Positions 14,201-25,861 of a stretch of DNA of 64,000 nucleotides are shown piece after piece (within the stretch, counting starts at the first letter, position 1; each line of letters opens with the position of its first letter). Location: NCBI RefSeq assembly GCF_030936135.1, contig NC_082603.1:36560329-36624328 (forward strand), given 5' to 3'. This DNA is from Gavia stellata (lineage: Eukaryota > Chordata > Aves > Gaviiformes > Gaviidae). The notes beneath the pieces are model-generated. The model was not told the DNA's origin. It did no database searches and was given only the letters and a program-made list of their open reading frames with translations. Position numbers and translations under genes: made by a program.

Positions 14201-17200
14201 CTCTAGCTACATGACACCGAAGTGAAGACTTCTGAAACCTCTTTTCGTTACTTACATGCTGGTTCTGCTAAACATCATGTGGAGAGGCAAACGACTGAAA
14301 ATGTGAGCTCAGTGCTCAGCAGCAGTCAAAAGCAGATAGTGTCTAGAATTACGAAGAGAAGAACTGCAACATGTATCTTAAATTATTCATCCAGTTCTGG
14401 TTCCCCATTTCAAAACAGAAACAGTACAACTAGAAAAGGTACAAAAATGGCAACAGTAATGAGAAGCCTGGAATGGCTCATGTATGAAGGATTCAATAGG
14501 CTGAGGGTCTTCAGCTTGGAAAACTGAGAAAGAATATGAAAAAGGTACATAAAACCACAAATGCTTTGGAAAAGGGGAACAGTTATTACCTTTTTTCATA
14601 ACAAGAACAATGGAGCATCAAACAGAATTATCAGACAGCAGATACATTAATTATTGTGCAGAAATGCAAGGAAGTACGATTTCATCCAAGTCACAATTAA
14701 GTTCCACAACCAAGAACACTACAGAACCAAAATAAGAAGTCGATTCAAAAGGAATCATGTGCATGAATGGAAGTTCCTGAACTGCTGGACAGAGGAAGAA
14801 GGAGATGTAACCTAGGGCAGGACCATCCTCTACTTGCCTGTTTCTTGTACTTTTTCCATAAACATCAGAGACGGGACACTTGGCTCAATGAATCTCTGGC
14901 CTGAGTCATGGCTGTTATTTAACACAGGGCAAAACTGCTGCGTCCTATCAGTACTTGGTAGCACTCAAGCCTTACCTTGATTTTCTGCACCCTGTCCTTC
15001 CTCAGAGAATTTTCAAGTTTCCTTTTCATTTCCAGCTGATGATGACGCTATCAATGTACAAGAAAGACAAATCTCATTAATGGACATTATGAGGTGTCAG
15101 CAAATGTAAGAACACTTGCTTCTGTTCTGTTTATCACTTGCCTGCTCCCTAGTCGTTACCCTCATTGAGCCCTATTATGAAACTTCTATTGATTCAGTTC
15201 ATTTGCATTACACCTGTGTATATTAGCATTGGCAAGGGAACAACTGAGCATTTGTAAAGTTGTAAGGACCAACTCCATTCTTGATACATAACAGGAATGC
15301 GCCCAAACTTTCTTAAGCAAACTAGCCCTGTGAATACCATCCCATAATCTGATGACTGCCAAAGTGCAGTAAGTGAGCCAGGACAGGGTATGTCTAATGA
15401 CAGTACGGTTTAACAACTAGAGACCAGTGGAGGTTTCATGTGAGGGATGTCAAGCACAAAGATTGTCCTTTTTCCCAGCAGGAGAGAGCCTTTCAGGGGA
15501 GCATGAGTGCACAGCTATGGAAAACACGCCGGTACAAGTTAACAGCCACTGGCTGTCAGGAGGGAAGTATCTGAAAAGGCTTACACATCACTAGTAAATG
15601 CATACCTCCATGTCATGGATCTTACGAAATATGAGCCGAGCCAGGCACTCCTGTATGTGTCTTTGGTGATCCCTCCTCATCGCATTTAGCTGGTATTCTT
15701 TCTGAGATATTATTCTTCCACTCCTTGAGATCTGCCATAAACAAATATAATGTAACCAAAAAGAAGAGGAGAAGACAGAATAAAGTATGTTTTTAAACAG
15801 AGTGCTATTTCCCAGAACAACTACTTTCTCTTCTTGGTTAGCTACCACCTCTGCTTCTGCCATGGTGCTGGAACTCGCCTTCCCAGCACAGAATTGTAGT
15901 TTCTTTGACCCCATGGACCCCATCAGCCAAATGAAAAGAGCAGCAGTCACATTTTCTAACAGTTGAGGGCTCAGCCTTACTCTTCATGGGCCATTGCCCG
16001 CCAGTGGAGCGGAATTAAATACTTGCCTTCCTGCTGCGTAAGGGTTGCATCTGCCTGTGCTAAAGTCACCTAGGAGTGCATAAGTATTTTTAAAAATATT
16101 CAGCACATTCACCTTTACCAAATCCTTCAGTTCTCCATTAAACACTTTTGAAAAATAACACTGAAGCTATTTAAGCAGCTACTAGAGTCAAAGGTGCTTA
16201 GATTTCACCATTTAAAAAACCTAAGAGAATCAGTATGATTCTGTATATTTGCAAACTGAATGATTTTGCAGAGGCAAACTCCAGTGAGCAAAAAGAAATA
16301 TGGAGCAAAGACATAAAAACATTCTGAATTTATCAAAACATCTCCATGAAATACCTTCTTCTGCCTGAATGTGAAATACAAGCAGATTGACAAACATTCT
16401 CACATCACTGTGATTGTGCAGTAACACAGTGCCGTATGTAACAGCTTACTGAAACTGCGTTACTGAGCAGAAGCTCAGGGCTAAGCCAAGGCTCTCCAAT
16501 ATTTACATACATCATCAATCCATGTCAGCCACTCCTCCCAGTTTCACACAGATAAGCATTATGACTGTTGCATTACAGAAGGTGCAATGGAAGCTTAAGC
16601 TTGATATTCTATGGAGTATGGCCTCCATGTTGACTGTTAGCACACCACTTCTAGTGTGGAATAATCATCCACCAGCAGCCCCCATGCTAGCATCTTCATA
16701 GACCCAGGTGGCCCTGGGACCTTGATGTCCTGAAACATGCTCAATGCCAGCTACAGCATTTCCTCAGTTGTCACCAGTGTCTTCAAAACCACTTAGCACA
16801 TGGAGCTAAGCTCCAAGCTCAGTTTTGTCTTTCTGTCATTCTGATTTCAGTAGTGCAGCCTTAAACACCACAGCCCTGTGTCCCTGCGATATCTAGCTGA
16901 CCAACGGTAGATAACAATGCAGTGGGAAATGCTTGGATTAAAGAAACCTGCCCTCAGTCTCAGTGTGATTGTGTGGATTTGATCTGGCACAGCGTAATTT
17001 CATGCATTTCGCTAGCTGGTTGAATTCTTACCAATGACAACACATACCTCTAACAAATAAACAACAGAACCATCAGTGGTTTGACTTGTGCAATGTTAAA
17101 AGAAACAAAGAATTCTTTTCTTTTTTTCTCAGAAAAGGAAACTTTTCAATCTCACCAGTCCTGATCTCCGAAGATGTCGTCTCATCCTGATATTGCTGAA

Positions 17201-20200
17201 ATATCCAGCCAGGTGTTTGTCTGTAAGGCTATTGTAGGTTGCCAGAAGTCTGAAATAAAATCAGTACAGATGCATATAATCCCCTTGACATCCAAATTAT
17301 TACAGCTTAAGTATAAAGACTTACCCAAGAATTTGCTGCACAAAATGCTGTCTTGATGAATCATGCCCAGCGTTTGTCAGATAAACACCCATTAGATTAT
17401 GTAAAAGCAACATCTTACTGCCTCTGGAAGATTCATATCAGAAACAAGTAACTTCTACGTAAGATACAGCAGCTCAGCACCAAACGGCGTACCACCACCG
17501 AGGCACAGGGTCCGACAGAGCCCGGCCCTGAAAGCCTTCTCCAAGACCAACTCCCACAACAGCCTCCTCAGATAATAAACTCTGCCCTTCAACAGGTCAG
17601 TACCTTGCCATACAACATTGGGAGCTGGATTCCTGGCTGAGTCCAGCAGGCGTGGACCCCAGCTCCCTCGCCGCCCTGCCATGGGCCCTGTTGGAAGTGC
17701 ATCAGTATTCGGTACACCACGGGAGAGAGCGACGTCCCAGAACCCCTGCATCACTGCACGCCTTCCACTGCCCCAACACATGCCCCATGCTCCCCTTCCT
17801 TCTGCCACCTCCTAACTGGTGATAGATATGGCAGCGACGGAGTTTCTGGCAGCTTTTGCAAAGACCTGTAAGAATAACCTGGGTTGGGAGTGATCTCCAG
17901 AGGCTATCTAGTCCAGCTCCAGGCATACCAAACTTTACCTACGCAAAGGAATTTGCCTGTGGTCTTCATGGCCAGCTCTCAGCTGTTACTGTCTGGTATC
18001 GAACAAAAACAATTGCTTTCCTCCGTCTGCTTAGGTTAGCTGAAACTGCTAGCACCAAAACATATTTTTAGGACAGGACACCGTTTCCATAGTATTTTCG
18101 CTGGCTTGAAAGTTAGCATACACATTATTAACTTGGGTGCAAATCTTTGCTCTGATGAGGACTACTTATGTGTGTTTTCAGCCAAAGCCTCCTTCAGTAT
18201 CCATATTTCCACCCATTTTTTATGGCAATTTCCTCTTCCTTAATGTTCCCACCATCAGAAGGACTGCATATCAAGCTCGTAACTTGAAACACCTACACAG
18301 AAAACTAAGTGGCTTCACTTTCAGGTGTCAAAAAATACACTTAAGTCTTCCCTCCTGTTTTGAACCGTTTGGGATTCAGCTACGTGTCTGTTCAAATGTT
18401 GCCTGGTCAACGACGAATTTGTTCATGAACAAAAAAGCCTGTTTCAAAAAACCGTTCTCCATTTGGCCTTTAGACCAACAGAACTCACAAACCACTCGGG
18501 AAAACTAATCCACGACAGCAAGATTAGGGGCTGCCCTGTCTATTTCGGGGACCATTTATTCGAACGCAACAGTGACTCTAGAATATTATTTACTAAACAG
18601 CCAAGAACGCTTATCCCACAAACATATTTGTAAATTCAATTGCACAAAACTTGTACAGGGCAAGATTCGTAACTTCTGTGGTATTTACAGGCTAGAAAGC
18701 ATATGTTACTGTAGTATGTTTTTCCTGGCTGTTGCCATATGGCAACAGTTCGTCTGAAGTGCAACTTGCATTGATGAGAATACTTCTTTTCTTCCCTCTC
18801 TAAATACAGCTACTACATTTTACCAAAAATCATCAGATCTACTCTATGTGACCAATTTGCTCAAGCTAAACAAAAAAGCAAATGTACTCTGCAGGAAACT
18901 GAAGAGTTTGCACAAAAGCACGCTCAACCTACCACCTTTTCACCACCTCGGTCTTTCTGTGGAGAGTATGCTTTCTGCTGGAAGGACAGGAACAAGTCCT
19001 CATCCAAACTAGGGCATCAGCAGACAGCTAAGTGGTGAGAGCCAGTGCCTCTCTCTCAGGAACCCAGCCCCTCCTGGGTTAGAAAGCACAGACACTGGGC
19101 AACTCACTGCTCAGTTCAGCACCGGCCTGCGCAGGTCAAAGCTAAAGACCTGGATCTCTTTTGCCACACCGCACTCTCAAGATTTTAAAGAGACCAACCA
19201 GCCGGTACTACAACGGCTCTAGACTGCTGTCCGGTCTAAAAGACTCCTGGGACGACGCTGCTGTAGTGCCCAGAATGGTCGGGCTACACTACCTTCTGCT
19301 AAGCTTTTCCCCTTTAAAGACCCTGACGTAGGGGTGCACAAGTCCTCTTCTGTATCCAGAGCAATAAAAATGGGCCCAACAGGAAATGCAAGAACCTCTC
19401 AAGTCTTTTCCAGTTCCCAAGTCAACATAGTAATGATTCTCCTTAACGCATACATTGAACAATCCAAAGTGGACAAATTGCATCTCTCTTCTATTTATTG
19501 GGGAAAAACTGCAAGACCAACAAACATGGAGAACCAGACCACGCAGACTGCCGAAGCAAGGCCCTCCCCTGCTCTACCCAAGAAATGTCATGCATCTCTG
19601 GAAAGCCAACAGAGCTAAATCGTCGCAGCTACCAAAGAGCAGAGCTTCCAAAAATTGAAGCTAATATATGAGAGATGAACACAAAACCTGAAGCATCCAT
19701 AATTAGCAGATATATTTTTAAATAGTTCCTAGCACAACCTGATCTTACTTCATCCTCTGGCAAACAAGACAAATAACAAAGTAAGTGGCAGTAGGCTAAG
19801 TTTTTAATACTCTAAATCCATTTGCATTTGTAAAATGTATACACTCAGATACATATTGCACAATGCGTTCAGTCTGACCTTCGGGCTCTCTAGGCAGGAT
19901 ACAGTTTAATTACACAACAAGAGATTGACCTCTTTTGTTTCTTTGGCTTTGAATTTAAATGCCACTGTACCTCTATTACATATCTTTCAAAGGGATAATT
20001 ACAATAAATCTATTGCTAGGCTGAGTTACCACGCACAAAAGTATACTCAAGGAAAGAAAGAACAATAAAGTAATAAATAAATAAATAAATAAATAAATAA
20101 AACCCCCCAAAAAACCCAAAGAAATCATGGATTTACAGGACTTTTATCTGGGGTTTCACAATAATCTCACAGGTAGCCTACCAACAATAAATTAAACTTT

Positions 20201-23200
20201 AAACAAACAATTTTGCTTATCCCGTTACGCATGTTGATTAAACACTGGTACTACAGCAACTGTTCTACATTACTTTTTTAATCCACTCTTTGCATTTGCA
20301 TTTGAAACCACCAGATTACATCAACTGTACTAAGTATTGACTTATGGTATCACCTGGCAATTGCATACGGAGGCAGAGGAGAAACTAATCCAATTCCTTT
20401 TCATTTGCTTCCTTCCATCTAATATTTTATGGACCATATAACTAGTCAAAATGCAACAAAATGAGCACAGTCATGTAGCAACTCTAGTTTCAAAGAAGTC
20501 TCTGTACATGCATTTTCTCATTTAAATTATGAACAGGCTGGTCCTCAAAAATGCTGAAGTAAATTCAAAGTTCAAAAGGGTATTGGAGGAAATAAGGAAA
20601 TGTTTGGGGCCTGAATCAAAGCCCATTAAACCACTGGGAAGAATGCAACTGGATACGCTGGGCTTTGGCAGAGCCACACTGCCAAGAGAAGCCTGAGCTC
20701 TCTGCCCAGGCGAATGCCTCTGTCGTCAAGAGAGCCAGCGCAGACAGAGCCACGCAGAACACCCCGGGCACCGACTCGAACTCAGATTTAAATCACGTGC
20801 AGTAAGCAGGGGCTGGCCCTGCAAGCCTGTGCTCACCTGGAGCTTCTGCCAGTTTTCACGCTTATTTCAGCTGACCGGTTCGCCCTCCCCCAGTAGGTTT
20901 TAGGCACGTTTAGTTGGGAGCGGGCCATAGTGGGACTATGCTTGGGCTTGGCCCAAACCCCTCTGGAGCACCCCACTGACACCTACGGACCAGACCCGTT
21001 CGGTGCTCCAGCGCATGGGTGCAGGCGTACTTGCCAGTCTAAGGGCGGCCAGGGTGAGACCTCATCCTCCGAATGGAGTCTGTGCTGTGCACTCAGAAAC
21101 ACGCAACTTACTGTCAAGCCTAAGCTCCAGATGAGACCCGTGCTGCCTTGTGCCCACAGATGACTATGGCACAGACGTGTGCAGTGCTGGGAGAAGGGCA
21201 CAAGCGGCACCCTCTCATGGTCCCCCCATTCAGCAGCCCAAGCACTACTTCCTTTCGGTCTTTGCTGACTGGCAGGTCATGCCTGGAGACAAAATTCGGA
21301 ATGCTGCTTACCAATGACAAGGGGGAAACAGGCAGGAAGATGATTCGGAAAAGATGCAGTCACAGAACTGCTGCAACACAGATTTGGGTTCATTGTCTGC
21401 TTCACGGAACAATGCAACCTCTAACTTCTGGGGCGTTTCCCTAACAGCGAGTTACCTGAGAAATGTCATGGATTACCCAGCCTGAGGACTGCCAGAAACA
21501 AGCTCTTCAGCAAAGCAGACCATTGGTCTCATTTATTCTTCTGCTCCTGCACACATTATCAACAGAAGGATAATACAAGTTCACGTCTGGGAACAGGCAG
21601 AATGGAGCCACAGAAACCAAAAGAGCCACAATTTATTTTGCTTTAAAAACCAAAAGCCAAAGTAAAACCCTCATCAGTCCAAAACGCCCAGGGAGAATTA
21701 CGTTTGCAGCTGTGGGGAGTCCAGCTGTGCAGATGACAGAGTACTCAAAACACAAACATACCAGAACTGATGACTAGGAGTTTAGTAAATTAAGGAACTG
21801 TCCACTTGGAACTCTGTGTTCTACAGGATTTTCACTGCATTCTCATTGCCCTGTTATTTATTAACAGTACCTGATTTTATCAGCTTACACTGCACAATGC
21901 AGTGTATGCAGAGCCAGTGCAGTGTATCGCAATGATTTTTAAGACCGCTCTTACTCATTTGAAAGGATATCAGGACAAAGTCACAGTAGGCGTCCTACGT
22001 TAGTTTTGTAAAGCAAATCTTCACAGTTAATAATTTACAGTGCAATTAAATCAGTGACTGCTCACCAAAGAAATAATCTAAGAGAGCACCGAAGCTTTAG
22101 TTGTTGATTGGTAGAGTCGTAGGGAATTACAGCCCCCGCGTTGTATGCTACAGCTGGAGTTTTTTGCCACTCCGCTCAAACAAACAGTCCTGCCCCAATG
22201 GAAACCATTCCTCACTGTAACAAGCTACTGGATCTTGCCCTCTTTCTGCTGGGGATGTAAACGAGAACGGCTTGTCCAGCTTTCAGACAGAACAAACCTA
22301 ACCACTGCCTGTCAACCACAAAGAGCAAGTTCAACATCCCACAGGGCAGGGGCACCTGCCCGGCGTGTTCTGTTTGGGAGAAAAGGCTGCTCTTAGGAGG
22401 TCTTCCAGATACCTGGCCGCTCTCCACCATTCCCTCCCTAAGGAAGTTCTTCAGCCACCATGAGGTATATCCCACTTCCAAAAATAATGCTGTCAGGGTC
22501 TCCAGAGAGGTAAGCAGATGGTGGCAAAGCCGTTTTCTGCAAAACCGGAATTCGGCATTGAATCCTGAAGGTAAGGACTCTGTGAATCCTAGTTGGGAAT
22601 GGCCTAACAGGCACACGTGGCCCTAGCAACCCACAGATGGTACAGTTCCACAACAGAGAACAGGGTTTTGCCATCTACCCGCCAGTACAGGCATTCAGAA
22701 GATAACTGCTGCCCTTATGACACTATCCAGCATAAGCGCTTATTTTGTTTGATGCCTCCAAGCTTAAGCCGAGTGCATATGGGCAGTGACTATGCCGTGC
22801 TTGGGTTCCTCTCTCTCTGAGAAAGAGAGCCATCTATTCAGAAGATGATAAGCCAGGGAAACAATCCCCCGTCTCCACAAAAGGAGGCTCTTACTTTGTC
22901 AGGAGACAGGGCTGTAACACTTGTGAGCTGACCCTTCCGACCACAGGCCTTAGACCATGGCCCTCCTCCAACAACGGGAAGCTGCTGCCGTGCAGCTGGG
23001 TCACGGACCGACCCTCGGCTGTACCGCCGCTGGGCTTCACCTCGAGGCAGCTCTGGCCTCCGTGTTTATTAATGTCAACGACTCCCGCTGTGCTTATGAG
23101 AAACCATGCTGGAACACAACTACTGAACCAAAACTCACTGAAGTCAGCAGATGACTTGGAATTTTGACGGAGCTTTGGATTCTAACAATAATTACTTGGT

Positions 23201-25581
23201 TTATTCCAAGCCCACAAAACCCTTAAGCACATGTACAGTTTTACTCAGGTGGTAGCCAAGGGAGAGGCCACAGTCTCTCCAAATCACACTGTATCTCTGC
23301 TTAAATACTTGCCGGACCCCTTCAGCCCTGACCATCTGACCTCAATGAGACCACCGGTCATCTTGCTGCACGGACACACAGGTCACACCCACCCGGGGTT
23401 TTTTTCCACAAGCCTCATGCTGTTTTTTCTACTCTTCGTCTAACCGGAACTATTTAACTGCCAAACCGCTGAGGATTCTTTGCCCAGATACTCAGTGAGA
23501 ATTACTTTATTTTATGAATACTTTGCCCCAGGGGATGATCACCAAGCTCAAAGGCATCCGTAGATCTAACGAACAGATAGAAATTAGCTTGCTCGGCCGG
23601 TACCCAAAGACAGCCATGATACTCTGGAAGGCAAACAGTGGCTCACCCAACACTGCCTGAACGCGGTACAGGACCCTGAGAAAGTTCAGCAAGGACAGAT
23701 GGAAGTCCTGCACCCAGGAAGGAATAACCCCGTGCAACAGCACAGGCTGGAGATGGCCGGGCTGGGCAGCAGCTCTGCTGGAAAGGACCGACCAGTCCCA
23801 AGGGGCACAAGCTGGACGCGAGCCAGCCGCGTGCCCAGGCAGCGAGGACGACCAGCAGCATCCCGGGCTGAATTAAGAGCGCAGCCAGTAGGAGGGACGC
23901 GATTGTCCCCTTTCCTTGGCACGCCCGAGACCCCATGTGCACTGCTGTGCCCATCCTCTTCGAGGAAGGCATGGATGCACTGGAGCGAGTTCAGGGATGG
24001 CCAGCGGGATGGGGGAGCTGGAGCAGGCATCCTGGGAGGAGAGGCTGAAGGGGCCGGCGCAGCCTGAGCAGGGGCGGCTCCGGGTCCCACAGCAGCCTGC
24101 CAGGGCCTGGGTGGGCACGGAGAAGACGGAGCCAGAGGAGGGACAACGGATACAAGGTGAAAGACAAGGGGCTGAGGCAGGTCTAATGAAAACATTTCTC
24201 CTCAGGAGGAGGGCCAGGCAGGGGAGGAGGCGCCCAGGGGGGTGTGCGGTTCCCACCCGCGGAGGTTTTCAGTATCAGTCTGGATCAAGTAACCTGGTCT
24301 GATCTCACAGCTAACCCAGTGCGCAGGAGACTGGGCTACAGACCTCCTGCAGTCTCCTCCAGAGGGAATTACGCTGTGATCCTACGACTCATTTGGCTGC
24401 TGTACTAGGCTAGCGCTGTTTGACGGTTTCCAGAAGGGAAGTGGGTTACATCCAGTCTGTGAGGAGCAGGGGCAAACCCTACATGTGTTAGCCTCTCCCC
24501 ATCCACTTCAGCAAGCTCTCTGTAAGTCACAGCTCTGTAATTTTCACCGTTTTCCATGTCAGATGCAGATTGGAGGTATTCCTTGAAAAACCTGCAAAGT
24601 GAATGCAACCAGCCACGGCATAATTGTTTCCCGAAAACTGAATTAACAAACACCATCCAGAGTCCAGAAGTGCTTTACGTAGTAACTAGAGTGAAACCGT
24701 ATTCCAAGAATAAGGTTCTAAGTATTTTGTCTGAAGTTCTATATATTTCTTCATGAAAGAGATTTTCATGCACAGCACTTATTCAAAGGTTTTTAGCTAA
24801 TCAAATCATGCTACAGGTTCCCATCTCGAACACAACTAGACATGGAAATGGGAGCCAAAAGACTCCTGTTCTGCTACTGATCGGTTGCGTGACCGTGAGC
24901 AAGTTGTGTCGTCGTTCCGTTACTCAGAGCATCACCCGCTAAACCAGGTGTCAAATTTTGGCATGGAGATGAAGATCTGCAGAGGACCTCAGTTCCTCAG
25001 AATCTGTAATTCACATCATCTCGGGGAAGTTTGGATACTCTGAAACTCACAGCCTGCGGGTCTGAAGTCGGAGGACAGCAAAGGGAAATGCCTGAAGTCA
25101 CAGGGGCCCCATCCCCGTGACCCCACCCAGCCGCTCCCAGAGTGGGGCAGTTACCTCGGCGGAGGACTCGGATCCAGGGAGGATCCAGGGAGGATCCAGG
25201 GAGGCCCGGGCTTAACAGGCGCTCACCTCGCGCAGGCTGAGGGGCACCTCCCGGGCTCCCCGGCTGCAAAGGTCGGAGCAGCCCGACTCCCCACAAAGGG
25301 AACGTCCAAAACCACCGTCCTACCCACGCTGGAGCGCGAGAAAACGCCCTGAGGTCTTTCAAGGTGTCCGAGGCACTTAACTCCATGTCACTCTTCCCAC
25401 AGAACTCAAAAGGCAGAGAACGCTTCCACGAGAGCAGCCGCCCAGCGCCCCTTGTTGCGGGCAGGCCGTGGGGCTGCGCGGGGGCCGTCACCCCGGGGCA
25501 CACGGGGGGCAGCCCGGCGGCCCAGGTCACCCGCAGCGAGGCGCCGCGCCGCCCCACTCACCCCTTCCGCGGACAACTCAT
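2039..25581 (-). CDS. ERICH3: ERICH3 (glutamate-rich protein 3), 5' twelve coding exons, gene continues off the left edge
   Basis: Join on the minus strand: 25581-25562, 17249-17156, 15731-15606, 15047-14976, 13150-13022, 12359-12276, 11779-11624, 10314-10096, 9452-9272, 7787-7601, 5090-4795, 2260-2039. All introns are GT-AG and every splice phase agrees, giving 595 residues without a stop. The translation follows remembered human ERICH3 closely: the N-terminal block (LLATYNSLTDKHLAGYF), the RSGRIISQKEYQLN block, a DUF4590-type domain at about residues 313-412 (DEIKVYQQHCGGENLCVYKG, then SKRHHGFPFSLTFFLNGMQV), a charged linker, then the start of the acidic part. The large 3' glutamate-rich exon is outside the window. 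ERICH3 has been linked to primary cilia and neuronal vesicles; its biochemical role is not established. The start is the only ATG that joins exon 2 in frame, and it lies in a CpG island. Confidence 0.93.
4795..5090 (-). CDS. ERICH3: ERICH3 coding exon 11
   Basis: Residues 423-521 plus one base. It starts CIIAMHPDKKPSPPKRNMED (human: CIIAMGLDKKPSLPK) and continues as a Glu/Lys/Ser-rich, probably disordered linker to SQEETDKN. Acceptor TTATAG, donor GTACAG. The donor is not strong, but the phase (1) fits the next exon exactly. Confidence 0.87.
7601..7787 (-). CDS. ERICH3: ERICH3 coding exon 10 (second half of DUF4590-type domain)
   Basis: Residues 361-422 plus two bases: SKRHHGFPFSLTFFLNGMQV, then LSCCCEYKHQKHSRLGGRSG and YFGF. 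This is the most conserved part of the gene. A cysteine cluster (CCC) lies close to His residues. Acceptor TTGCAG, donor GTATGG. Confidence 0.95.
9272..9452 (-). CDS. ERICH3: ERICH3 coding exon 9 (first half of DUF4590-type domain)
   Basis: Residues 301-360 plus one base. It contains LVTMVFLGKSVHL and DEIKVYQQHCGGENLCVYKG, nearly identical to human. Acceptor CTGCAG, donor GTAGGG; it ends in phase 1. Confidence 0.95.
10096..10314 (-). CDS. ERICH3: ERICH3 coding exon 8
   Basis: Residues 228-300. It contains ISPYQVSVVNNYVIPVPHPP and the conserved RGRRFRPATAPNDLEQLLT just before the exon end. Acceptor TTGCAG, donor GTAAGT. Confidence 0.92.
11624..11779 (-). CDS. ERICH3: ERICH3 coding exon 7
   Basis: Residues 176-227. 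It begins APLRPNTVPGNTQRSVRLRR, which corresponds to human APRPYTAPGNMQPPIRLQPL. Acceptor TTCTAG, donor GTGAGG, phase 0. Confidence 0.88.
12276..12359 (-). CDS. ERICH3: ERICH3 coding exon 6
   Basis: Residues 148-175 (RAPGPVVDCNGGYPSHQPQS and on to ISKM). Acceptor ATACAG, donor GTGAGT, 84 bp, phase 0 at both ends. Low conservation, but splice sites and frame fit between neighbouring exons. Confidence 0.78.
13022..13150 (-). CDS. ERICH3: ERICH3 coding exon 5
   Basis: Residues 105-147, VEQFRRSVEGASPVRSPHPP and on to GHSQL. Acceptor TTCTAG, donor GTGAGT. Proline-rich and probably disordered; the RRSVE and SPHPP motifs are shared with human. Confidence 0.9.
14360..14800 (+). mobile_element. Degraded LINE 3' region (CR1/L3-like)
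   Basis: The order of motifs follows the common tail of CR1/L3 elements: CCAGTTCTGG, then a track of the type 'aaaaatggcaacagtaatgag' (paraphrased), GGCTGAGGGTCTTCAGCTTGG, and finally GAACTGCTGGACAGAGG. Reading frames are broken throughout. The match is from memory and is diverged. Confidence 0.42.
14976..15047 (-). CDS. ERICH3: ERICH3 coding exon 4
   Basis: Residues 81-104, RHHQLEMKRKLENSLRKDR followed by VQKIK. Acceptor TGATAG, donor GTAAGG. The 72-bp exon matches the human block RYHQLEIKKKLE and continues a charged helix. Confidence 0.9.
15606..15731 (-). CDS. ERICH3: ERICH3 coding exon 3
   Basis: Residues 39-80, from ISRSGRIISQKEYQLNAMRR to RKIHDME. Acceptor GGCAG, donor GTATGC, phase 0 at both ends. 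Predicted largely helical and basic. Confidence 0.93.
17156..17249 (-). CDS. ERICH3: ERICH3 coding exon 2
   Basis: Residues 7-38, ending RMRRHLRRSGL. The acceptor is TTTCAG and the donor GTGAGA. This is one of the most conserved stretches of the family (ATYNSLTDKHLAGYFSN). The exon ends in phase 0. Confidence 0.93.
17868..17925 (-). mobile_element. Short CR1 3'-end fragment
   Basis: The plus strand reads CCTGGGTTGGGAGTGATCTC followed by a CTATCTAGTCCAGCTCC-type end. This resembles the reverse complement of the CR1 3' terminus (GGTTGGAAGGGACCT...ATCTAGTCCAAC). It is short and diverged. Confidence 0.45.
20071..20101. repeat. (AAAT)n microsatellite
   Basis: About seven uninterrupted copies of a four-base AATA-type unit in ERICH3 intron 1. 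Confidence 0.9.
23670..24400 (+). mobile_element. CR1 LINE, 3' fragment
   Basis: The plus strand carries the order expected of an avian CR1: the end of the reverse-transcriptase frame (GAAAGTTCAGCAAGGACAG, AGTCCTGCACCCAGGAAGGA, AATAACCCCGTGCAACAGCA), then the 3' UTR (GGAGGTTTTCAGTATCAGTC, ACCTGGTCTGATCTCACAGC), ending in a GTGATCCTACGACT-type tail near 24.39 kb. Frames are broken and the middle is diverged. It is antisense to ERICH3. Confidence 0.75.
25170..25204. repeat. Three 11-bp direct repeats
   Basis: Three adjacent copies of GGATCCAGGGA, about 400 bp inside ERICH3 intron 1. Confidence 0.8.
25562..25581 (-). CDS. ERICH3: ERICH3 coding exon 1 (start codon)
   Basis: Encodes MSCPRK plus two bases of codon 7, followed by a GTGAGT donor at 25561. 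It joins exon 2 to give MSCPRKGLLATYNSL. Human ERICH3, as remembered, also has only a few residues before GLLAAYNSL, which supports this very short coding exon. Confidence 0.85.
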
Positions 25582-25640
25582 GGCTGCGGCGGCGGCGGAC
25601 GTCCCCGAGGGTCCCGGCACTACCGTCCGCGTCTCCGCGC

Positions 25641-25653
25641 GTCGCTAGGATAC
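25641..25653 (-). promoter_or_regulatory. RFX/X-box-like site upstream of ERICH3
   Basis: On the ERICH3 sense strand the bases read GTATCC-T-AGCGAC. Against the X-box pattern GTNRCC(N0-3)RGYAAC there is one mismatch in each half. It lies about 60 bp before the start codon, a usual place for X-boxes of ciliary genes. Binding is inferred, not shown. Confidence 0.5.
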
Positions 25654-25762
25654 GGCGGGGGCGCCGCGGGTGGGCGGGGCTCCCGGCTCCCGGCCGCCAA
25701 TGGCAAGAGCGCGGCCCGGCCCGCGCGCGTGGCGGCGCCGCCGGGGGGTTCCGCGCCCCCGC

Positions 25763-25850
25763 AGAATCCCGGAATCCCGGAACCGTAGAATCACGGAATC
25801 ACTCATAGAATCACTAAGGTTGGAAAAGACCTGCCAGATCATCAAGTCCG
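25763..25850 (-). mobile_element. CR1 3'-terminal fragment
   Basis: The plus strand shows the repeated tail (AGAATCACGGAATCAC, CATAGAATCAC) followed by AAGGTTGGAAAAGACCTGCC and AGATCATCAAGTCC. This is the reverse complement of a CR1 3' end. It abuts the homopurine minisatellite. Confidence 0.8.
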
Positions 25851-25861
25851 AGCTGTCGGGT

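Larger units (their letters stand above)
2261..17155 (-). other. ERICH3 introns 2-11
   Basis: The gaps between the listed exons (2261-4794, 5091-7600, 7788-9271, 9453-10095, 10315-11623, 11780-12275, 12360-13021, 13151-14975, 15048-15605 and 15732-17155) hold unique AT-rich DNA with no further recognised exon. A degraded LINE-like stretch lies at about 14.36-14.80 kb. Pyrimidine-rich plus-strand DNA lies at 4.2-4.6 kb. Confidence 0.7.
17250..25561 (-). other. ERICH3 intron 1
   Basis: An 8.3-kb first intron. It contains a short CR1 end at 17.87 kb, an (AAAT)n microsatellite at 20.07 kb and a long CR1 3' fragment at 23.67-24.40 kb. No other exon was recognised. Confidence 0.8.
25440..25760 (-). 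promoter_or_regulatory. CpG-island promoter of ERICH3
   Basis: GC- and CpG-rich DNA around the ERICH3 start codon (25581). Upstream elements on the ERICH3 side are an X-box-like site at 25641-25653, a GC box (GGGCGGGG on the plus strand, about 25672-25679) and an inverted CCAAT box at 25697-25701. The transcription start is not visible directly; limits are approximate. Confidence 0.75.
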
